A stretch of DNA of 64,000 nucleotides from Flavobacteriaceae bacterium (lineage in GTDB: Bacteria; Bacteroidota; Bacteroidia; Flavobacteriales; Flavobacteriaceae). Each line of letters starts with the position of its first letter. Positions within the stretch are counted from its first letter, which is position 1. Below, piece after piece: positions 52,341 to 62,963 of this stretch. The DNA is taken from positions 1 to 64,000 of the forward strand of contig JALWTD010000012.1 of the NCBI GenBank assembly GCA_027082925.1, written 5' to 3'. Below the pieces are notes generated by a model that made no database searches, had not been told where the DNA came from, and worked only from the letters and a program-made list of their open reading frames with translations. A program made the position numbers and the translations under genes.

Positions 52341-52618
52341 TACAAACCACGTTTAATAGGACCCGTAAAATCATCAAAATCATCCCTAACTTTATTAATT
52401 TCTTTTTTTACTTTTTTGGTAACATCTAAATCCAAATCAATATCATCTAATTCAGCACTTTTTTTAATCTCTTGTTTAATCTCATTTGTTGCATCTTTTA
52501 TTTGCCGCATGCCTTTTCCTAAGCCGCGTGCAATTTCAGGAAGTTTATCTGCGCCAAAAAGCATTACAACAATAAGTAAAACAACAAAAATTTCGGGACC
52601 GCTTATAAATAAATACAT
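52340..52618 (-). CDS. tatA: Sec-independent protein translocase subunit TatA
   Basis: Pore-forming component for export of folded twin-arginine proteins. 92 residues: one N-terminal helix 'GPEIFVVLLIVVMLFGADKLPEIARGLGKGM' with the FG hinge, an amphipathic helix, then an acidic/lysine-rich tail. It fits TatA/TatE better than TatB by length. ATG start, 20 bases after a perfect -7 (TATCTTTG). tatC is not adjacent. Confidence 0.92.
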   Translation of the reverse strand: MYLFISGPEIFVVLLIVVMLFGADKLPEIARGLGKGMRQIKDATNEIKQEIKKSAELDDIDLDLDVTKKVKKEINKVRDDFDDFTGPIKRGL

Positions 52619-52638
52619 TTTTAATGTGATTTAGGGAG

Positions 52639-52646
52639 CAAAGATA
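52639..52646 (-). promoter_or_regulatory. -7 element of tatA-PAP2 promoter
   Basis: TATCTTTG on the minus strand, perfect consensus, 20 bases upstream of the tatA ATG. Confidence 0.45.
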
Positions 52647-52700
52647 GTTAAATAGTTAAAATGAATTAAAATAAGAGTAAGTTAAAATACAAGAAGCACA

Positions 52701-55307
52701 TTATTTTTTAGTGAGCATGCGTTTAATTTCGTTTAATTTCATGAGTGCTTCAATAGGGGTTAACGTATCTATATTTGTCGATAAAATTTCATCTTTAATA
52801 TCTTCTAATAAAGGATCATCTAATTTAAAAAAGCTTAGTTGCAAGTCGTTTTCGCTTGAATTTTTTAAGGTATTTTTTACGTTTTCGTTGGTATGTGTTT
52901 TTTCTAGTTGTTTCAACATTTTACTGGCTCTATGTACAACAGATGAAGGCATTCCGGCTAATTTTGCCACGTAAATACCAAAACTATGCTCACTACCTCC
53001 GGGAACTAATTTTCGCAGAAAAATAACTTTATCTTTTAACTCTTTTACCGAGACATTAAAATTTTTGATACGATTAAATGTGTTTGTCATATCATTTAAT
53101 TCATGGTAATGTGTAGCAAAAAGTGTTTTTGCCTTTGCCGGATGTTCATGCAAATATTCTGCAATAGCCCACGCTATAGAAATACCATCATACGTACTTG
53201 TACCTCTTCCTATTTCGTCTAATAAAACCAAACTACGCTCAGATATATTATTTAAAATACTGGCGGTTTCGTTCATTTCAACCATAAAAGTAGATTCTCC
53301 CATTGAAATATTATCGCTAGCACCAACACGTGTAAAAATTTTGTCAACAATTCCAATTCGAGCATTTTGAGCCGGCACATAGCTCCCAATTTGAGCTAAT
53401 AAAACAATAAGTGCTGTTTGCCTTAAAATAGCAGATTTACCACTCATATTTGGTCCGGTAATCATAATTATTTGCTGCTGTTCTCTGTTTAAAACAACAT
53501 CGTTGGCTATATATTCCTCACCAATAGGAAGCTGTTTTTCAATAACAGGGTGACGTCCATTTTTAATTTCTAAATCGGTACTTTCATCAATAATTGGACG
53601 AATGTAATTATTGCGTTTTGCTATTTGAGCAAAAGAGCACAAGCAATCTATTTGAGCAATTAGCTGTGCGTTTAATTGTATAGGCTGAATATAGTCTAGT
53701 AAAAAGCGAACCAATGCTGAAAATAGCTGGTGTTCTAAAATTGAAATTTTTTCTTCAGCACCTAAAATTTTAGCTTCATATTCTTTTAATTCTTCAGTAA
53801 TATAACGCTCTGCATTTACCAAAGTTTGTTTTCGAATCCATTCTGAGGGAACTTTATCTTTGTGCGTATTTCTCACTTCAATATAATATCCAAAAACATT
53901 GTTAAAAGCTATTTTTAAAGAAGGAATTCCGGTACGTTTGGTTTCACGGGCTAACATATCGTCTAAATATGTTTTTCCGGAAGATGAAATAGCGCGTAAC
54001 TCGTCTAGTTCTTTAGATACTCCTGAAGCGATAGCATTTCCTTTGTTAATATTTACAGGGGCATTTTCATTTAAGGTTGTACTAATTTTTTCACGAAGTG
54101 CATTGCAACTTTGTAGTTGTTCTCCAATATTTTTTAACGACTTATTTTTACTTTCAATCGCTTTTTCTTTAATTGGAATAATGGCGTTTAATGAGTTTTT
54201 TAAAATAATTATTTCGCGAGGGTTTACCTTACCGGTAGCTACCTTAGAAATAAGTCGTTCTATATCACTAATTTGTTTTATTTGGCAGGAAACAAGTTCT
54301 AAAAAAGCATCGTTATCAATAAAAAACTTTACAACTTCATGTCGTTTTTTAATGTGATTGATGTCTTTTAAAGGAAGTGCTAACCAACGTTTTAACAGTC
54401 TACCTCCCATTGGAGATATGGTAGTGTCAATAATATCTAAAAGAGTAACAGCACCAGAAGATACAGCGTTATATAATTCTAAATTTCGAATAGTAAATTT
54501 ATCCATCCACACATATTTATCTTCAAAAATGCGTGTAATAGAAGTAATGTGCTTTAATTTATGATGTTGTGTTTCAGAAAGGTAATATAAAATGGCACTT
54601 GCAGAAATAATACCTTCAGTAAGGTCATTAACCCCAAACCCTTTTAATGTTTTTACATTAAAATGAGCGGTAAGAGTTTCTTGTGCGTATTCATTTTGAA
54701 AAACCCAATCTTCTAAATAAAAAGTATAGAATTGCGATCCGAAAGTTTCGAAAAATCTATTTTTAAATTGTTTTTGAACTAAAACTTCACTGGGTTTTAG
54801 GTTTGTTAGCAGTTTATCTATATACTCATCGTTTCCTTGCGCTGTTAAAAATTCGCCGGTAGATACATCTAAAAATGATATTCCAATATTTTTTTTACCA
54901 AAGTGAACAGCTGCTAAAAAGTTATTTGTTTTTGCCTGTAATACTTCATCATTTAAAGCAACACCGGGAGTTACCAATTCGGTAACGCCTCTTTTAACAA
55001 TGGTTTTGGTCATTTTAGGATCTTCTAGCTGATCACAAATAGCAACACGCATTCCGGCTTTAACAAGCTTAGGCAAATAGGTGTTTAACGAATGATGAGG
55101 AAACCCTGCGAGTGCTGTTTCGGTTTCGCTTCCGGCACCTCGTTTTGTTAATACAATACCTAAAATTTGAGCAGCTTTTTTTGCGTCTTCTCCAAAAGTT
55201 TCATAAAAGTCTCCAACTCTAAATAAAAGCATTGCATCAGGGTATTTCGCCTTGATAGCATTGTATTGTTTCATTAAAGGTGTGACTTTCTTAGTTTTTG
55301 CTGCCAA
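52701..55307 (-). CDS. mutS: DNA mismatch repair protein MutS
   Basis: Recognises mismatches and starts mismatch repair. 868 residues. The mismatch-reading F-x-E is in '[15 protein letters not shown]'; connector, lever and clamp domains follow; the ATPase shows Walker A '[14 protein letters not shown]', '[11 protein letters not shown]' and '[20 protein letters not shown]'. The start is TTG 55307, because the N terminus '[23 protein letters not shown]' is the usual flavobacterial form and an ATG does not occur until residue 12. Divergent from the TrmH-family gene with overlapping promoters. Confidence 0.97.
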   Translation of the reverse strand: MAAKTKKVTPLMKQYNAIKAKYPDAMLLFRVGDFYETFGEDAKKAAQILGIVLTKRGAGSETETALAGFPHHSLNTYLPKLVKAGMRVAICDQLEDPKMTKTIVKRGVTELVTPGVALNDEVLQAKTNNFLAAVHFGKKNIGISFLDVSTGEFLTAQGNDEYIDKLLTNLKPSEVLVQKQFKNRFFETFGSQFYTFYLEDWVFQNEYAQETLTAHFNVKTLKGFGVNDLTEGIISASAILYYLSETQHHKLKHITSITRIFEDKYVWMDKFTIRNLELYNAVSSGAVTLLDIIDTTISPMGGRLLKRWLALPLKDINHIKKRHEVVKFFIDNDAFLELVSCQIKQISDIERLISKVATGKVNPREIIILKNSLNAIIPIKEKAIESKNKSLKNIGEQLQSCNALREKISTTLNENAPVNINKGNAIASGVSKELDELRAISSSGKTYLDDMLARETKRTGIPSLKIAFNNVFGYYIEVRNTHKDKVPSEWIRKQTLVNAERYITEELKEYEAKILGAEEKISILEHQLFSALVRFLLDYIQPIQLNAQLIAQIDCLCSFAQIAKRNNYIRPIIDESTDLEIKNGRHPVIEKQLPIGEEYIANDVVLNREQQQIIMITGPNMSGKSAILRQTALIVLLAQIGSYVPAQNARIGIVDKIFTRVGASDNISMGESTFMVEMNETASILNNISERSLVLLDEIGRGTSTYDGISIAWAIAEYLHEHPAKAKTLFATHYHELNDMTNTFNRIKNFNVSVKELKDKVIFLRKLVPGGSEHSFGIYVAKLAGMPSSVVHRASKMLKQLEKTHTNENVKNTLKNSSENDLQLSFFKLDDPLLEDIKDEILSTNIDTLTPIEALMKLNEIKRMLTKK

Positions 55308-55324
55308 TTTTTGAGAAATTAAAT

Positions 55325-55332
55325 TAGATTTG
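55325..55332 (+). promoter_or_regulatory. -7 element of TrmH-family gene promoter
   Basis: TAGATTTG, perfect consensus, 37 bases upstream of the ATG. It directly abuts the mutS -7 on the other strand. Confidence 0.5.
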
Positions 55333-55340
55333 CGAAGTTA
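55333..55340 (-). promoter_or_regulatory. -7 element of mutS promoter
   Basis: TAACTTCG on the minus strand (one mismatch), 25 bases upstream of the mutS TTG start and back-to-back with the TrmH gene element. Confidence 0.45.
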
Positions 55341-55369
55341 ATTATTCCGTTTTAAAGATAAACTAATTT

Positions 55370-55900
55370 ATGAGAAAATTAAAAAATAGTGAGTTAGGGA
55401 GATTAAATGTTGAAGCATTTAAAAAGACTAAAAAAATTCCGCTCATTGTAATTCTTGATAATATTAGAAGTTTAAACAACATTGGGTCGGTTTTTAGAAC
55501 ATCGGATGCTTTTGTTGTGGAAAAAATTTATTTATGCGGAATTACGGCAAAACCTCCTCATAAAGAAATACACAAAACAGCACTAGGTGCAACAGAATCT
55601 GTAGATTGGGAGTATGTTGAAGATACGCTTTTATTGATTGATAATTTAAAAGAAAGCGGTGTTGTAGTTGCTTCAATTGAGCAAGCTGAAGGAAGTGTAA
55701 TGCTTCAGGATTTTAACGTGGAGCCCACCAAAAAATACGCAATTATTTTTGGAAATGAGGTAAAAGGTGTGCAACAAGAAGTTGTTTCTGCTTCAAATTA
55801 TTGTATTGAGATTCCTCAGTTAGGAACAAAACACTCGTTAAATATTTCGGTTAGTGCAGGTGTTGTAATTTGGGACTTATTTAAAAAGTTTAAATTTTAA
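55370..55900 (+). CDS. TrmH/SpoU family RNA 2'-O-ribose methyltransferase
   Basis: 176-residue SPOUT-fold methyltransferase of tRNA or rRNA. Motif 1 'LDNIRSLNNIGSVFRTSDAF', motif 2 'AIIFGNEVKGVQQEVV' and motif 3 'IEIPQLGTKHSLNISVSAGVVIWDL', which form the knotted SAM site. No N-terminal substrate-recognition extension is present, so the RNA target is unknown. ATG start. The stop overlaps the mgtE stop by 4 bases. Confidence 0.94.
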   Translation: MRKLKNSELGRLNVEAFKKTKKIPLIVILDNIRSLNNIGSVFRTSDAFVVEKIYLCGITAKPPHKEIHKTALGATESVDWEYVEDTLLLIDNLKESGVVVASIEQAEGSVMLQDFNVEPTKKYAIIFGNEVKGVQQEVVSASNYCIEIPQLGTKHSLNISVSAGVVIWDLFKKFKF

Positions 55901-57249
55901 AATCCTAAAATTAGCTTAGCAATTGTAAAGTAAATTAATATTCCAAAAATATCATTACTGGTAGTAATAAACGGACCTGTTGCTAAAGCCGGGTCAATTC
56001 CTCTTTTATCTAAAATAATAGGCACAAAAGTTCCTATAATAGATGCAATAATAATTACCGAAATTAAAGAAATTGCAACTGTGATTCCAATTTTATAGTT
56101 AAATCCTAAAAAGTATAATCCAATAGACATTAGCAGAATAGCAAGCGTTAAACCGTTTAATAAGCTCAAAGAAACCTCTTTTAAAAGTCTACTCAATAAC
56201 GATCCTTTTAAACTATTGTTAGCCAAACCTTGTACAACAATTGCCGATGATTGTACACCTACATTACCTGCCATAGCCGCAATTAAAGGTGTAAAAAAGA
56301 ACAGTTCCTTGTAATTATTCATTGCTACAGAAAAGCTTCCTAAAATAGACACACTTATAAATCCGCCCAAAAGAGCTAATATTAACCAAGGAAGTCTTGC
56401 TTTGGTAAGTTCCCATATAGTATCATCTGCTTCAACATCTTGAGAAATACCGGCAGCTAACTGGTAATCTTTTTCAGCTTCTTCTCTAATAACATCAATA
56501 ATATCATCAATAGTAATTCTACCTACCAAATGCCCAATTTCATCAACAACAGGAATGGCTTCTAAGTCGTACTTTTGCATAATTCTGGCAACGTCCTCAG
56601 CCTTATCGTTTACATTTACAGAATCTACTTTTCTAATATATACGTCTTTAATAGCCGTTCTTGTAGAGGTGGTTAATAAATCTTTTAATGAAAGTCTTCC
56701 TTTAAGTTTATTATCATCGTCAACCACATAAATAGAGTGAACTCTAGTAACTTGTTCGGCCTGAGCTCTCATTTCTTTTACACAAGTGAGCACATTCCAA
56801 TTCTCATTTACTTTTACCAACTCTTTAGCCATTAATCCTCCGGCAGTATCTTCGTCGTATCGTAAAAGTTCAACAATATCTTTAGCGTGTTCTGCATCTT
56901 CAATGTGAGAAATTACCTCTTCTTTTTGTCCTTCAGGAAGTTCGGCAATAATATCGGCAGCATCATCGGTATCTAATTCATCAATTTCTTCTGCAATTTC
57001 TTTAGAAGAAAGGCCTTTTAAAATACTTTCACGCGTATCTTCATCCAGTTCAGCAATTACATCAGAAGTTTTGTCGCTATCTAATAATTTAATAATGTAT
57101 AAACCATCTTCAATAGGGAGCTCTTCGATTATTTCAGTAATATCGGCATAGTGTACTTCTTCAAGTAACTTTAAGAGTTCACTGTTTTTGTTTTTAGTAA
57201 CTAAGTGATGAATATGATCGAGATAATCTTTTGTAATTTCAAACGACAT
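55897..57249 (-). CDS. mgtE: Magnesium transporter MgtE
   Basis: Mg2+ channel of 450 residues. The N-terminal superhelical domain ('[45 protein letters not shown]') and CBS pair ('[20 protein letters not shown]', '[21 protein letters not shown]') form the Mg sensor. About five membrane helices follow ('[18 protein letters not shown]', '[22 protein letters not shown]', '[25 protein letters not shown]'). ATG start. It overlaps rsmA by 11 bases and is the last gene of the TPR-DUF4286-rsmA-mgtE operon. Confidence 0.96.
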   Translation of the reverse strand: MSFEITKDYLDHIHHLVTKNKNSELLKLLEEVHYADITEIIEELPIEDGLYIIKLLDSDKTSDVIAELDEDTRESILKGLSSKEIAEEIDELDTDDAADIIAELPEGQKEEVISHIEDAEHAKDIVELLRYDEDTAGGLMAKELVKVNENWNVLTCVKEMRAQAEQVTRVHSIYVVDDDNKLKGRLSLKDLLTTSTRTAIKDVYIRKVDSVNVNDKAEDVARIMQKYDLEAIPVVDEIGHLVGRITIDDIIDVIREEAEKDYQLAAGISQDVEADDTIWELTKARLPWLILALLGGFISVSILGSFSVAMNNYKELFFFTPLIAAMAGNVGVQSSAIVVQGLANNSLKGSLLSRLLKEVSLSLLNGLTLAILLMSIGLYFLGFNYKIGITVAISLISVIIIASIIGTFVPIILDKRGIDPALATGPFITTSNDIFGILIYFTIAKLILGF

Positions 57250-58015
57250 CGTTCTCTATTTTAGATGTGAGATTTATAAATTCTTGAACTGATAATTGTT
57301 CTGGTCGTTTCGCAAAGATAACATCTTCTCTTAAATTATCGGATAAATTCAAAGATTTTAAACTGTTTCGGAGTGTTTTTCTACGTTGGTTGAAGGCTGT
57401 CTTTACTACTTTTTTAAAAAGTTTTTCATCTACCGGAAGTGTATAATTTTCTTTTCGAATAAGTCTTATAACTCCTGATTCTACTTTTGGAGGAGGGTTA
57501 AAAACAGTTGGAGGAACGGTAAATAAATACTCTACGTGGTAAAAAGCTTGGGTTAAAACCGATAAAATTCCGTATGCTTTACTTCCTTCATTTTCGGCAA
57601 TTCGTTTTGCAACTTCTTTTTGAAACATTCCAGAAAACTCAGGTATTTGATGCTTGTTTTCAAGTGTTTTAAAAACAATTTGAGTAGAAATATTATAAGG
57701 GAAATTCCCAATTATAGCCACTTGATTTTTGCCAAAAATTTCAGCTAAGTCCATTTTTAAAAAGTCTTTAGAAATAATTCTGTCAGACAGATTTAAAAAA
57801 TGTGCTTTTAAGTATTCGATTGATTCGGTATCAATTTCAACGACGTGTGTTGTGAATTTTTTTTTGAGTAGATATTTTGTAAGAACACCCATTCCAGGAC
57901 CAATTTCTAAGACGTTGTTATAGCCGGTTTCTGTAAGTGAGTTGGCTATATCTTGGGCTATTTGCTCATCTTTTAAGAAATGTTGTCCGAGGTGTTTTTT
58001 GGCTCTTACAGTCAT
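57239..58015 (-). CDS. rsmA: 16S rRNA dimethyladenosine transferase (KsgA)
   Basis: Dimethylates A1518 and A1519 in 16S rRNA, a late 30S assembly check. 258 residues: '[22 protein letters not shown]' at the N terminus, SAM site '[16 protein letters not shown]', catalytic '[14 protein letters not shown]', and the C-terminal RNA-binding helices '[18 protein letters not shown]'. ATG start. 4 bases after DUF4286. Confidence 0.97.
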   Translation of the reverse strand: MTVRAKKHLGQHFLKDEQIAQDIANSLTETGYNNVLEIGPGMGVLTKYLLKKKFTTHVVEIDTESIEYLKAHFLNLSDRIISKDFLKMDLAEIFGKNQVAIIGNFPYNISTQIVFKTLENKHQIPEFSGMFQKEVAKRIAENEGSKAYGILSVLTQAFYHVEYLFTVPPTVFNPPPKVESGVIRLIRKENYTLPVDEKLFKKVVKTAFNQRRKTLRNSLKSLNLSDNLREDVIFAKRPEQLSVQEFINLTSKIENDVV

Positions 58016-58019
58016 AAAT

Positions 58020-58352
58020 TTAATTTTTAACGCCCATGCTAAATTGTTCGCAAATAACTTTTAACTCGGTTCTAAAAGCAACAAATTTACCTTTAAAAAG
58101 TTGTTCGCCTTCTTTGCGTAACAGCGGAGCATTTTCTTTATAGTATTCTTCAAGAGTGTCAAAACTATCTGTTGTATATTGTATAGAATATGTTATTCCA
58201 CCCATTTCTTCTTTTACAAGTACTTCGCTCATTAAGGCTTTGCTAAACTTCCCGGTTGCAAGTACTTCGGGAATGTGCTTTTCTTTTATCCATTTTAACC
58301 ATTCTTTATGAATAGACTCATCAACATTTACGGTTACATTGTATATGTACAT
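58020..58352 (-). CDS. DUF4286 family protein
   Basis: 110-residue protein of the Bacteroidota DUF4286 family ('[38 protein letters not shown]', '[43 protein letters not shown]'), a ferredoxin-like dimeric alpha+beta barrel by pattern. Its function is not known. ATG start. Second gene of the TPR-DUF4286-rsmA-mgtE operon. Confidence 0.92.
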   Translation of the reverse strand: MYIYNVTVNVDESIHKEWLKWIKEKHIPEVLATGKFSKALMSEVLVKEEMGGITYSIQYTTDSFDTLEEYYKENAPLLRKEGEQLFKGKFVAFRTELKVICEQFSMGVKN

Positions 58353-58361
58353 ATTGTAGTA

Positions 58362-60143
58362 TTAGTTTATTAAATCACCTCTTAATTTTCTGTATTTTTT
58401 GCGAGCATCAACTAAAAAAATACTGGAAGGATATTCAAAGATAATTTTTTGGTAGTATTCTTTTGCTTTTTTTTCATTATTTAATTTTGTCAAATACAAT
58501 TCGGCAAGGGAATAATACGCATCATCGGCTAAAATATCGTCTTTGTTAAGTTGAATAATTTTTAAATAATTGGCAATGGCTTTTTGAAACAAATTTTCTT
58601 CTTCAAAAAGTTGAGCTTGCTTAAAGAGTGCTTCGTCCTCAATAGGATGTCCTTTAAACATTGTTAATATAATTTGTAGTGTATCTATGGCGGCCTTTTT
58701 TTTGTGTTGCAGTGCCAGCAAATCGGCGGTGGCATATTTTTTTAAAGCTATACGTAAGCTATCTTTAACAGAGTTATCTGTAATTAAAAGGTTTAAGTCT
58801 AAAGCATCATTTGCAATTAATTGAGACGTTGCATTTTTTAATACTTTTAATTGAGATTTCGCCCAATCAAAGTCACCTTTAAAATACGATGTTTGCGCAA
58901 TTTTAAACCGTGCATTTTGTGCTATTTCATGATTTTTAAGGTTGTTTTGTATTTGTGTGTAGTAAATAAGAGCGCTGTTAAATTTATTGTGGTACACTAA
59001 AATATCAGCTAACTTTAGTTTTATGCGTCCTTCTTGAAATTTATTTACCGGTAATTTTAAAGATTTTTTAAGAGTTGAAATAGCAGCATTAGGGTCATTT
59101 TTTTGAAACACTAAAAAATCGGCATAAGCAATTTGTAGTGCTATGGTTTCGGTGTTTTTTCCGTATAAAAGAAATAATTCTTGAAATTCTTTTTCAATCT
59201 CGTCAACACGATTAGTTGTTTTTAAATTAATTTCTAACAAATATAGTTTTGAATTAAGCGTAGACACCTTGTCTTGCGTGTTTTCTAGAACGTAATGAAA
59301 GCAATTTTTAGCAACATCAAATGCTTGATTATTGAAAGCAATTTCGCCAAGTGTCTCAATTTCTTTTAAATTTAGGAGTGCGCGTTTGTGCAAAGCTTTT
59401 TCTTGTATAAAAGCCCTTTGGTAGTTTTTTTCTTGTATGTATAGCCAACTTAAAAGCTGATTCCAGCTACTTAAAGGATTGTTTTGAAGTTGTTTAAAAA
59501 GAAGTTTTTTTAGTAATTTATTATTTTCATTTTCACTATCATCGGTAATAAAATTTTGAATGTGATTTTTTACAGAAGGTATGTAAACTTCGTTTTTTTC
59601 TAGCAACTTTAAATAGGTGTTAAACATATTTTCTATATCTGTTTTTTCACCGTAAATAGCTGCTATTTGAAAGTAGTAATTTGCTTTTGGGTTTGCCTCT
59701 GTTGCTATTTGATAAGCTTTTAAAGCATAATCTAGCAAGTGGTTGTTTTGAAACGTTCTACCAATAGCATACCCTAAACTAGGAGTGTTTTTAATCTTAT
59801 TAATTGCTTTATTGTAGTAGGGAATTGCTTTTTCTGTTTCATGTTGCAGCTGGTAGTTATATCCTATTTCAATATTTAGTTGTACTTGAGACGGAAATTG
59901 TTGAAGCTGTTTTTTTAGTAGCAAGTCCGCTTCATTAAATTGTTCTAATTGCTGATAACTGTCAACTAAGTAGTTTAAGTAGTTTAAATTATAGGGATGT
60001 TTTTCAAACAATTTTTTATAAATAGAAACAGCCTTATCATATTCGCCATTTCTAAAATATTGATAAGCTAATTGCTGATTTTGACTATGTAGCTGTAGCG
60101 AAAAACAGCATAAAAAAATTAAAATTAAACTTCGCATGCACAT
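58362..60143 (-). CDS. Exported tetratricopeptide repeat protein
   Basis: 593 residues with signal peptide ('LILIFLCCFSLQLHSQ') and an alpha-helical repeat architecture; TPR consensus positions (e.g. 'AYQYFRNGEYDKAVSIYKKLFEKHPYNLNYLNYL') recur from about residue 25 to the C terminus, at least ten copies. It probably scaffolds a periplasmic or outer-membrane complex. ATG 60143; ATG 60137 (two codons in) gives a cleaner signal peptide. First gene of the operon, preceded by a perfect -7. Confidence 0.85.
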   Translation of the reverse strand: MCMRSLILIFLCCFSLQLHSQNQQLAYQYFRNGEYDKAVSIYKKLFEKHPYNLNYLNYLVDSYQQLEQFNEADLLLKKQLQQFPSQVQLNIEIGYNYQLQHETEKAIPYYNKAINKIKNTPSLGYAIGRTFQNNHLLDYALKAYQIATEANPKANYYFQIAAIYGEKTDIENMFNTYLKLLEKNEVYIPSVKNHIQNFITDDSENENNKLLKKLLFKQLQNNPLSSWNQLLSWLYIQEKNYQRAFIQEKALHKRALLNLKEIETLGEIAFNNQAFDVAKNCFHYVLENTQDKVSTLNSKLYLLEINLKTTNRVDEIEKEFQELFLLYGKNTETIALQIAYADFLVFQKNDPNAAISTLKKSLKLPVNKFQEGRIKLKLADILVYHNKFNSALIYYTQIQNNLKNHEIAQNARFKIAQTSYFKGDFDWAKSQLKVLKNATSQLIANDALDLNLLITDNSVKDSLRIALKKYATADLLALQHKKKAAIDTLQIILTMFKGHPIEDEALFKQAQLFEEENLFQKAIANYLKIIQLNKDDILADDAYYSLAELYLTKLNNEKKAKEYYQKIIFEYPSSIFLVDARKKYRKLRGDLIN

Positions 60144-60156
60144 TCTATTATTCGTT

Positions 60157-60164
60157 CAAATATA
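60157..60164 (-). promoter_or_regulatory. -7 element of TPR-DUF4286-rsmA-mgtE operon promoter
   Basis: TATATTTG on the minus strand, perfect consensus, 13 bases before the ATG at 60143. Confidence 0.5.
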
Positions 60165-60270
60165 GCCAATCAACTGTTAAATATTTCACAAAACAGTATA
60201 GTTTTTAAAAGTGTAGTGTAATATTTTGGCACGGAAATTGTCTTTTAAGAAACAACAACTAAATTTTTAT

Positions 60271-60417
60271 ATGATGAATGAATTAGCTAAACAACACGAA
60301 ATAGCCAAAAATAAAGCAATAAACTTTATGAAAAAAGGGCAGTTAAATGCGTATTTTAATGCATTAATAGAACAAAATTATTATGAGAAATTATTATTAA
60401 TGACAATGGCTAATTAA
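60271..60417 (+). CDS. Small protein of unknown function (48 aa)
   Basis: The ORF track starts at TTG 60226. I take ATG 60271 (or the adjacent ATG 60274), giving about 48 residues: strongly helical, basic, with 'KNKAINFMKKGQLNAYFNALIEQNYYEKL'. It resembles a small conserved helical protein I recall near serS in other Flavobacteriaceae (memory, not searched). Convergent with serS, overlapping its 3' end by 8 bases. No function can be assigned. Coding status is likely, not proven. Confidence 0.6.
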   Translation: MMNELAKQHEIAKNKAINFMKKGQLNAYFNALIEQNYYEKLLLMTMAN

Positions 60418-61684
60418 TAATATCAAATCCACAGTATGGCACTAATATTTTTGGTATTTTAATTCCTTCAGGTGTTTGATAGTTTTCTAAAATACCGGCT
60501 AAAACACGAGGTAACGCTAAAGAGCTTCCGTTAAGTGTGTGTGCCAATTCACTTTTACCTTGGCTATTTTTAAAACGCAATTTTAATCTATTAGCCTGAA
60601 AAGTTTCAAAATTAGACACCGAACTAATTTCTAACCAACGGTCTTGAGCCGTAGAAAATACTTCAAAATCATATGTGAGTGTTGAGGTAAACCCTAAATC
60701 TCCACCACACAATCTTAAAATACGGTAAGGCAATTCTAATTCTTGCAATATTTCTTTTACATGGTTTACCATTTCATCCAATGCTTTTTTAGAATTTTTA
60801 GGATGTTCAATTCTAACAATTTCAACTTTATCAAATTGGTGAAGTCTATTTAAACCTCTTACATGAGCTCCGTAAGATCCGGCTTCTCTTCTGAAGCAAG
60901 GAGTATAACCTGTTTTACAAATAGGAAAATCACTTTCTTTTAAAAGCACATCTCGGTACAAGTTGGTAACAGGAACCTCAGCAGTAGGAATTAAATATAA
61001 ATTATCTCCGGTTACATGATACATTTGTCCTTCTTTATCTGGAAGTTGCCCTGTTCCAAACCCAGAAGCTTCATTTACTAAATGAGGCACTTGTACTTCA
61101 TCGTAACCAGCTTTTGTATTTTTATCTAAAAAGTAATTAATAAGTGCTCGTTGCAATTTAGCGCCTTTACCTTTGTATACAGGGAATCCAGCTCCGGTAA
61201 TTTTGTTTCCTAGCTCAAAATCAATAATATCATATTTTTTTGCCAATTCCCAATGAGGTAAAGCCTTTCCATGAAGTTTAGGAATTTCACCTTCTTGAAA
61301 AACAATTTCATTATCATCTTCAGTAGATCCTGAAGGCACCAAATCGTTAGGAATGTTTGGAATTAAATACAATAATTCTTGAAGTTCGGTAGCTTGTTGC
61401 TGAAGTTTTTCAGTTAAGTCTTTCGATTTTTCTTTTAAAAGAACGGTTTTTTGTTTAAGAATTTCAGCTTTTTGGCGTTCACCAGATTTAAAAAGCAATC
61501 CAATATCTTTAGAAAGTTTATTTGATTCGGCTAAAATAGCATCCAACTCCGTTTGGATAGCTCTTCTATTTTCGTCGGCTTTTAAGGTTTTATCAACTAC
61601 TTCTTCAGCATTTTTAAAATTCCTTTTAGCTAAACCTTTTAATACAGTTTCTGTATGTTCTCTAATAAACGCTACTTGTAACAT
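60410..61684 (-). CDS. serS: Seryl-tRNA synthetase
   Basis: Charges tRNA-Ser (and tRNA-Sec where present). 424 residues: an N-terminal coiled-coil arm ('SNKLSKDIGLLFKSGERQKAEILKQKTVLLKEKSKDL') and class II core with motif 2 'KTGYTPCFRREAGSYG' and motif 3 'LALPRVLAGILENYQ'. ATG start with its own promoter. Confidence 0.97.
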   Translation of the reverse strand: MLQVAFIREHTETVLKGLAKRNFKNAEEVVDKTLKADENRRAIQTELDAILAESNKLSKDIGLLFKSGERQKAEILKQKTVLLKEKSKDLTEKLQQQATELQELLYLIPNIPNDLVPSGSTEDDNEIVFQEGEIPKLHGKALPHWELAKKYDIIDFELGNKITGAGFPVYKGKGAKLQRALINYFLDKNTKAGYDEVQVPHLVNEASGFGTGQLPDKEGQMYHVTGDNLYLIPTAEVPVTNLYRDVLLKESDFPICKTGYTPCFRREAGSYGAHVRGLNRLHQFDKVEIVRIEHPKNSKKALDEMVNHVKEILQELELPYRILRLCGGDLGFTSTLTYDFEVFSTAQDRWLEISSVSNFETFQANRLKLRFKNSQGKSELAHTLNGSSLALPRVLAGILENYQTPEGIKIPKILVPYCGFDIIN

Positions 61685-61709
61685 TAGTGTGTTCTTTAAA
61701 ATGAAAGCA

Positions 61710-61738
61710 CAAATTTAGTAAATTGATGCTAAAAGCAA
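61710..61738 (-). promoter_or_regulatory. serS promoter
   Basis: On the minus strand TTG (61738-61736) and a perfect TAAATTTG (61717-61710) are 18 bases apart; the -7 lies 25 bases upstream of the ATG. Confidence 0.6.
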
Positions 61739-61800
61739 GGAAATAGTTGGTTTGAATTTGATTTAAAAATACGCTACCGTTTTTTTTGATGAGTTTATGC

Positions 61801-62736
61801 TTAAAATTTAAAGGATTCAATCATACGGAGCGATTGCTCTTTATCTTTTGAAAGTTGTTTTTTTAGCTCTTCTAACGAACTAAATTTTTGTTCGTCTCGT
61901 AAAAAATAAAGCACTTGAATTTGAATTTTTGAAGTATATAAATTTTTATTGAAGTTAAAAAAGTGTATTTCTATGGTTTGGTTTTTACCATTTACAGTAG
62001 GTCTGTATCCAATATTCATCATACCGTAAACAGTTTTGCCATCTATAATCGACTTTACAATATAAGCTCCTGTTTTAGGAATGAGCTTATAGGTTTCTTT
62101 TATAAACAAATTGGCCGTTTTAAAACCAATTTTCCCTCCAATTTTTTTACCCTCAACCACTGTACCGGTAAGCATAAAATAATACCCTAAATAATTGTTA
62201 GCTTTACTTATTTCTCCATTTTCTATGGCAGTTCTAATTTTGGTTGAGCTTACAGCAATATTGTCAACATCTTGTTTAGAAATACGAATAACATTAAAAT
62301 CATAGGTATGACCGTATTCTTCCAATTGCTCAAAATCACCATCTCTATTTTTTCCAAAATGATGATCATATCCAATAATAAGATTGGAAATATTTAGTTT
62401 TTCAACTAAAATATTTCGCACAAATTCTAATGCGGTTTGTTTTGCAAATTCTTTTGTAAACTCATGAACAACTAAGGTTTCAATACCGGTATTTTTTAAA
62501 AGCTCTATTCGTTCATCAATGGTGTTTATAAGTTTTATACCTACATCTTTTTGTAAAACCATTCTTGGATGAGGGAAAAAAGTGAGCAATAAGGGTGTTG
62601 ATTGATTTTCTTTAGCACTTTTTAAAAGTTTTTGTATCACTTTTTGATGTCCTTTATGTACGCCATCAAAAGTACCAATGGTAACAAAAGTGGGTTTGGT
62701 AGAATTATAATTGGTTAAAGTGGTATATATTTTCAA
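61801..62736 (-). CDS. ribF: Bifunctional riboflavin kinase/FAD synthetase
   Basis: Makes FMN and FAD from riboflavin. 311 residues: the N-terminal nucleotidyltransferase part has 'TIGTFDGVHKGHQKVIQKL' (HxGH-type) and 'SSTKIRTAIENGEI'; the C-terminal riboflavin kinase has 'KKIGGKIGFKTANL' and 'GMMNIGYRPTVNG'. The start is a TTG, as no ATG occurs before the HxGH motif and the N terminus fits the family. Stands alone, 116 bases after serS in transcription order, and upstream of it lies the promoter region of the metallopeptidase. Confidence 0.95.
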   Translation of the reverse strand: MKIYTTLTNYNSTKPTFVTIGTFDGVHKGHQKVIQKLLKSAKENQSTPLLLTFFPHPRMVLQKDVGIKLINTIDERIELLKNTGIETLVVHEFTKEFAKQTALEFVRNILVEKLNISNLIIGYDHHFGKNRDGDFEQLEEYGHTYDFNVIRISKQDVDNIAVSSTKIRTAIENGEISKANNYLGYYFMLTGTVVEGKKIGGKIGFKTANLFIKETYKLIPKTGAYIVKSIIDGKTVYGMMNIGYRPTVNGKNQTIEIHFFNFNKNLYTSKIQIQVLYFLRDEQKFSSLEELKKQLSKDKEQSLRMIESFKF

Positions 62737-62839
62737 TCTAAAACTTTTAAAGGGTATTTATTTTAATACAAGTGTACAAAAATACTTTATTTACATAAAT
62801 ATTATAATTATTGGTGCAGATTAATTTACGGATGACATG

Positions 62840-62868
62840 TTTGTGCTAAAAAAAATAAACTATATTTG
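62840..62868 (+). promoter_or_regulatory. Promoter of secreted metallopeptidase gene
   Basis: TTTG (62840-62843) and a perfect TATATTTG (62861-62868) stand 17 bases apart, 95 bases upstream of the ATG, which leaves a long 5' leader. Confidence 0.6.
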
Positions 62869-62963
62869 TAGTATTCTGAATTTTTTTCAGATAAAATTCT
62901 TAAAAATTTATCATTTCTATACTAAATGGGATGATATTATATTGAAAAATAAAAATTAATTAG

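Noticed and set aside
53899-54357. 152-aa plus-strand ORF inside mutS
   Set aside because: Antisense shadow of an intact MutS with all motifs.
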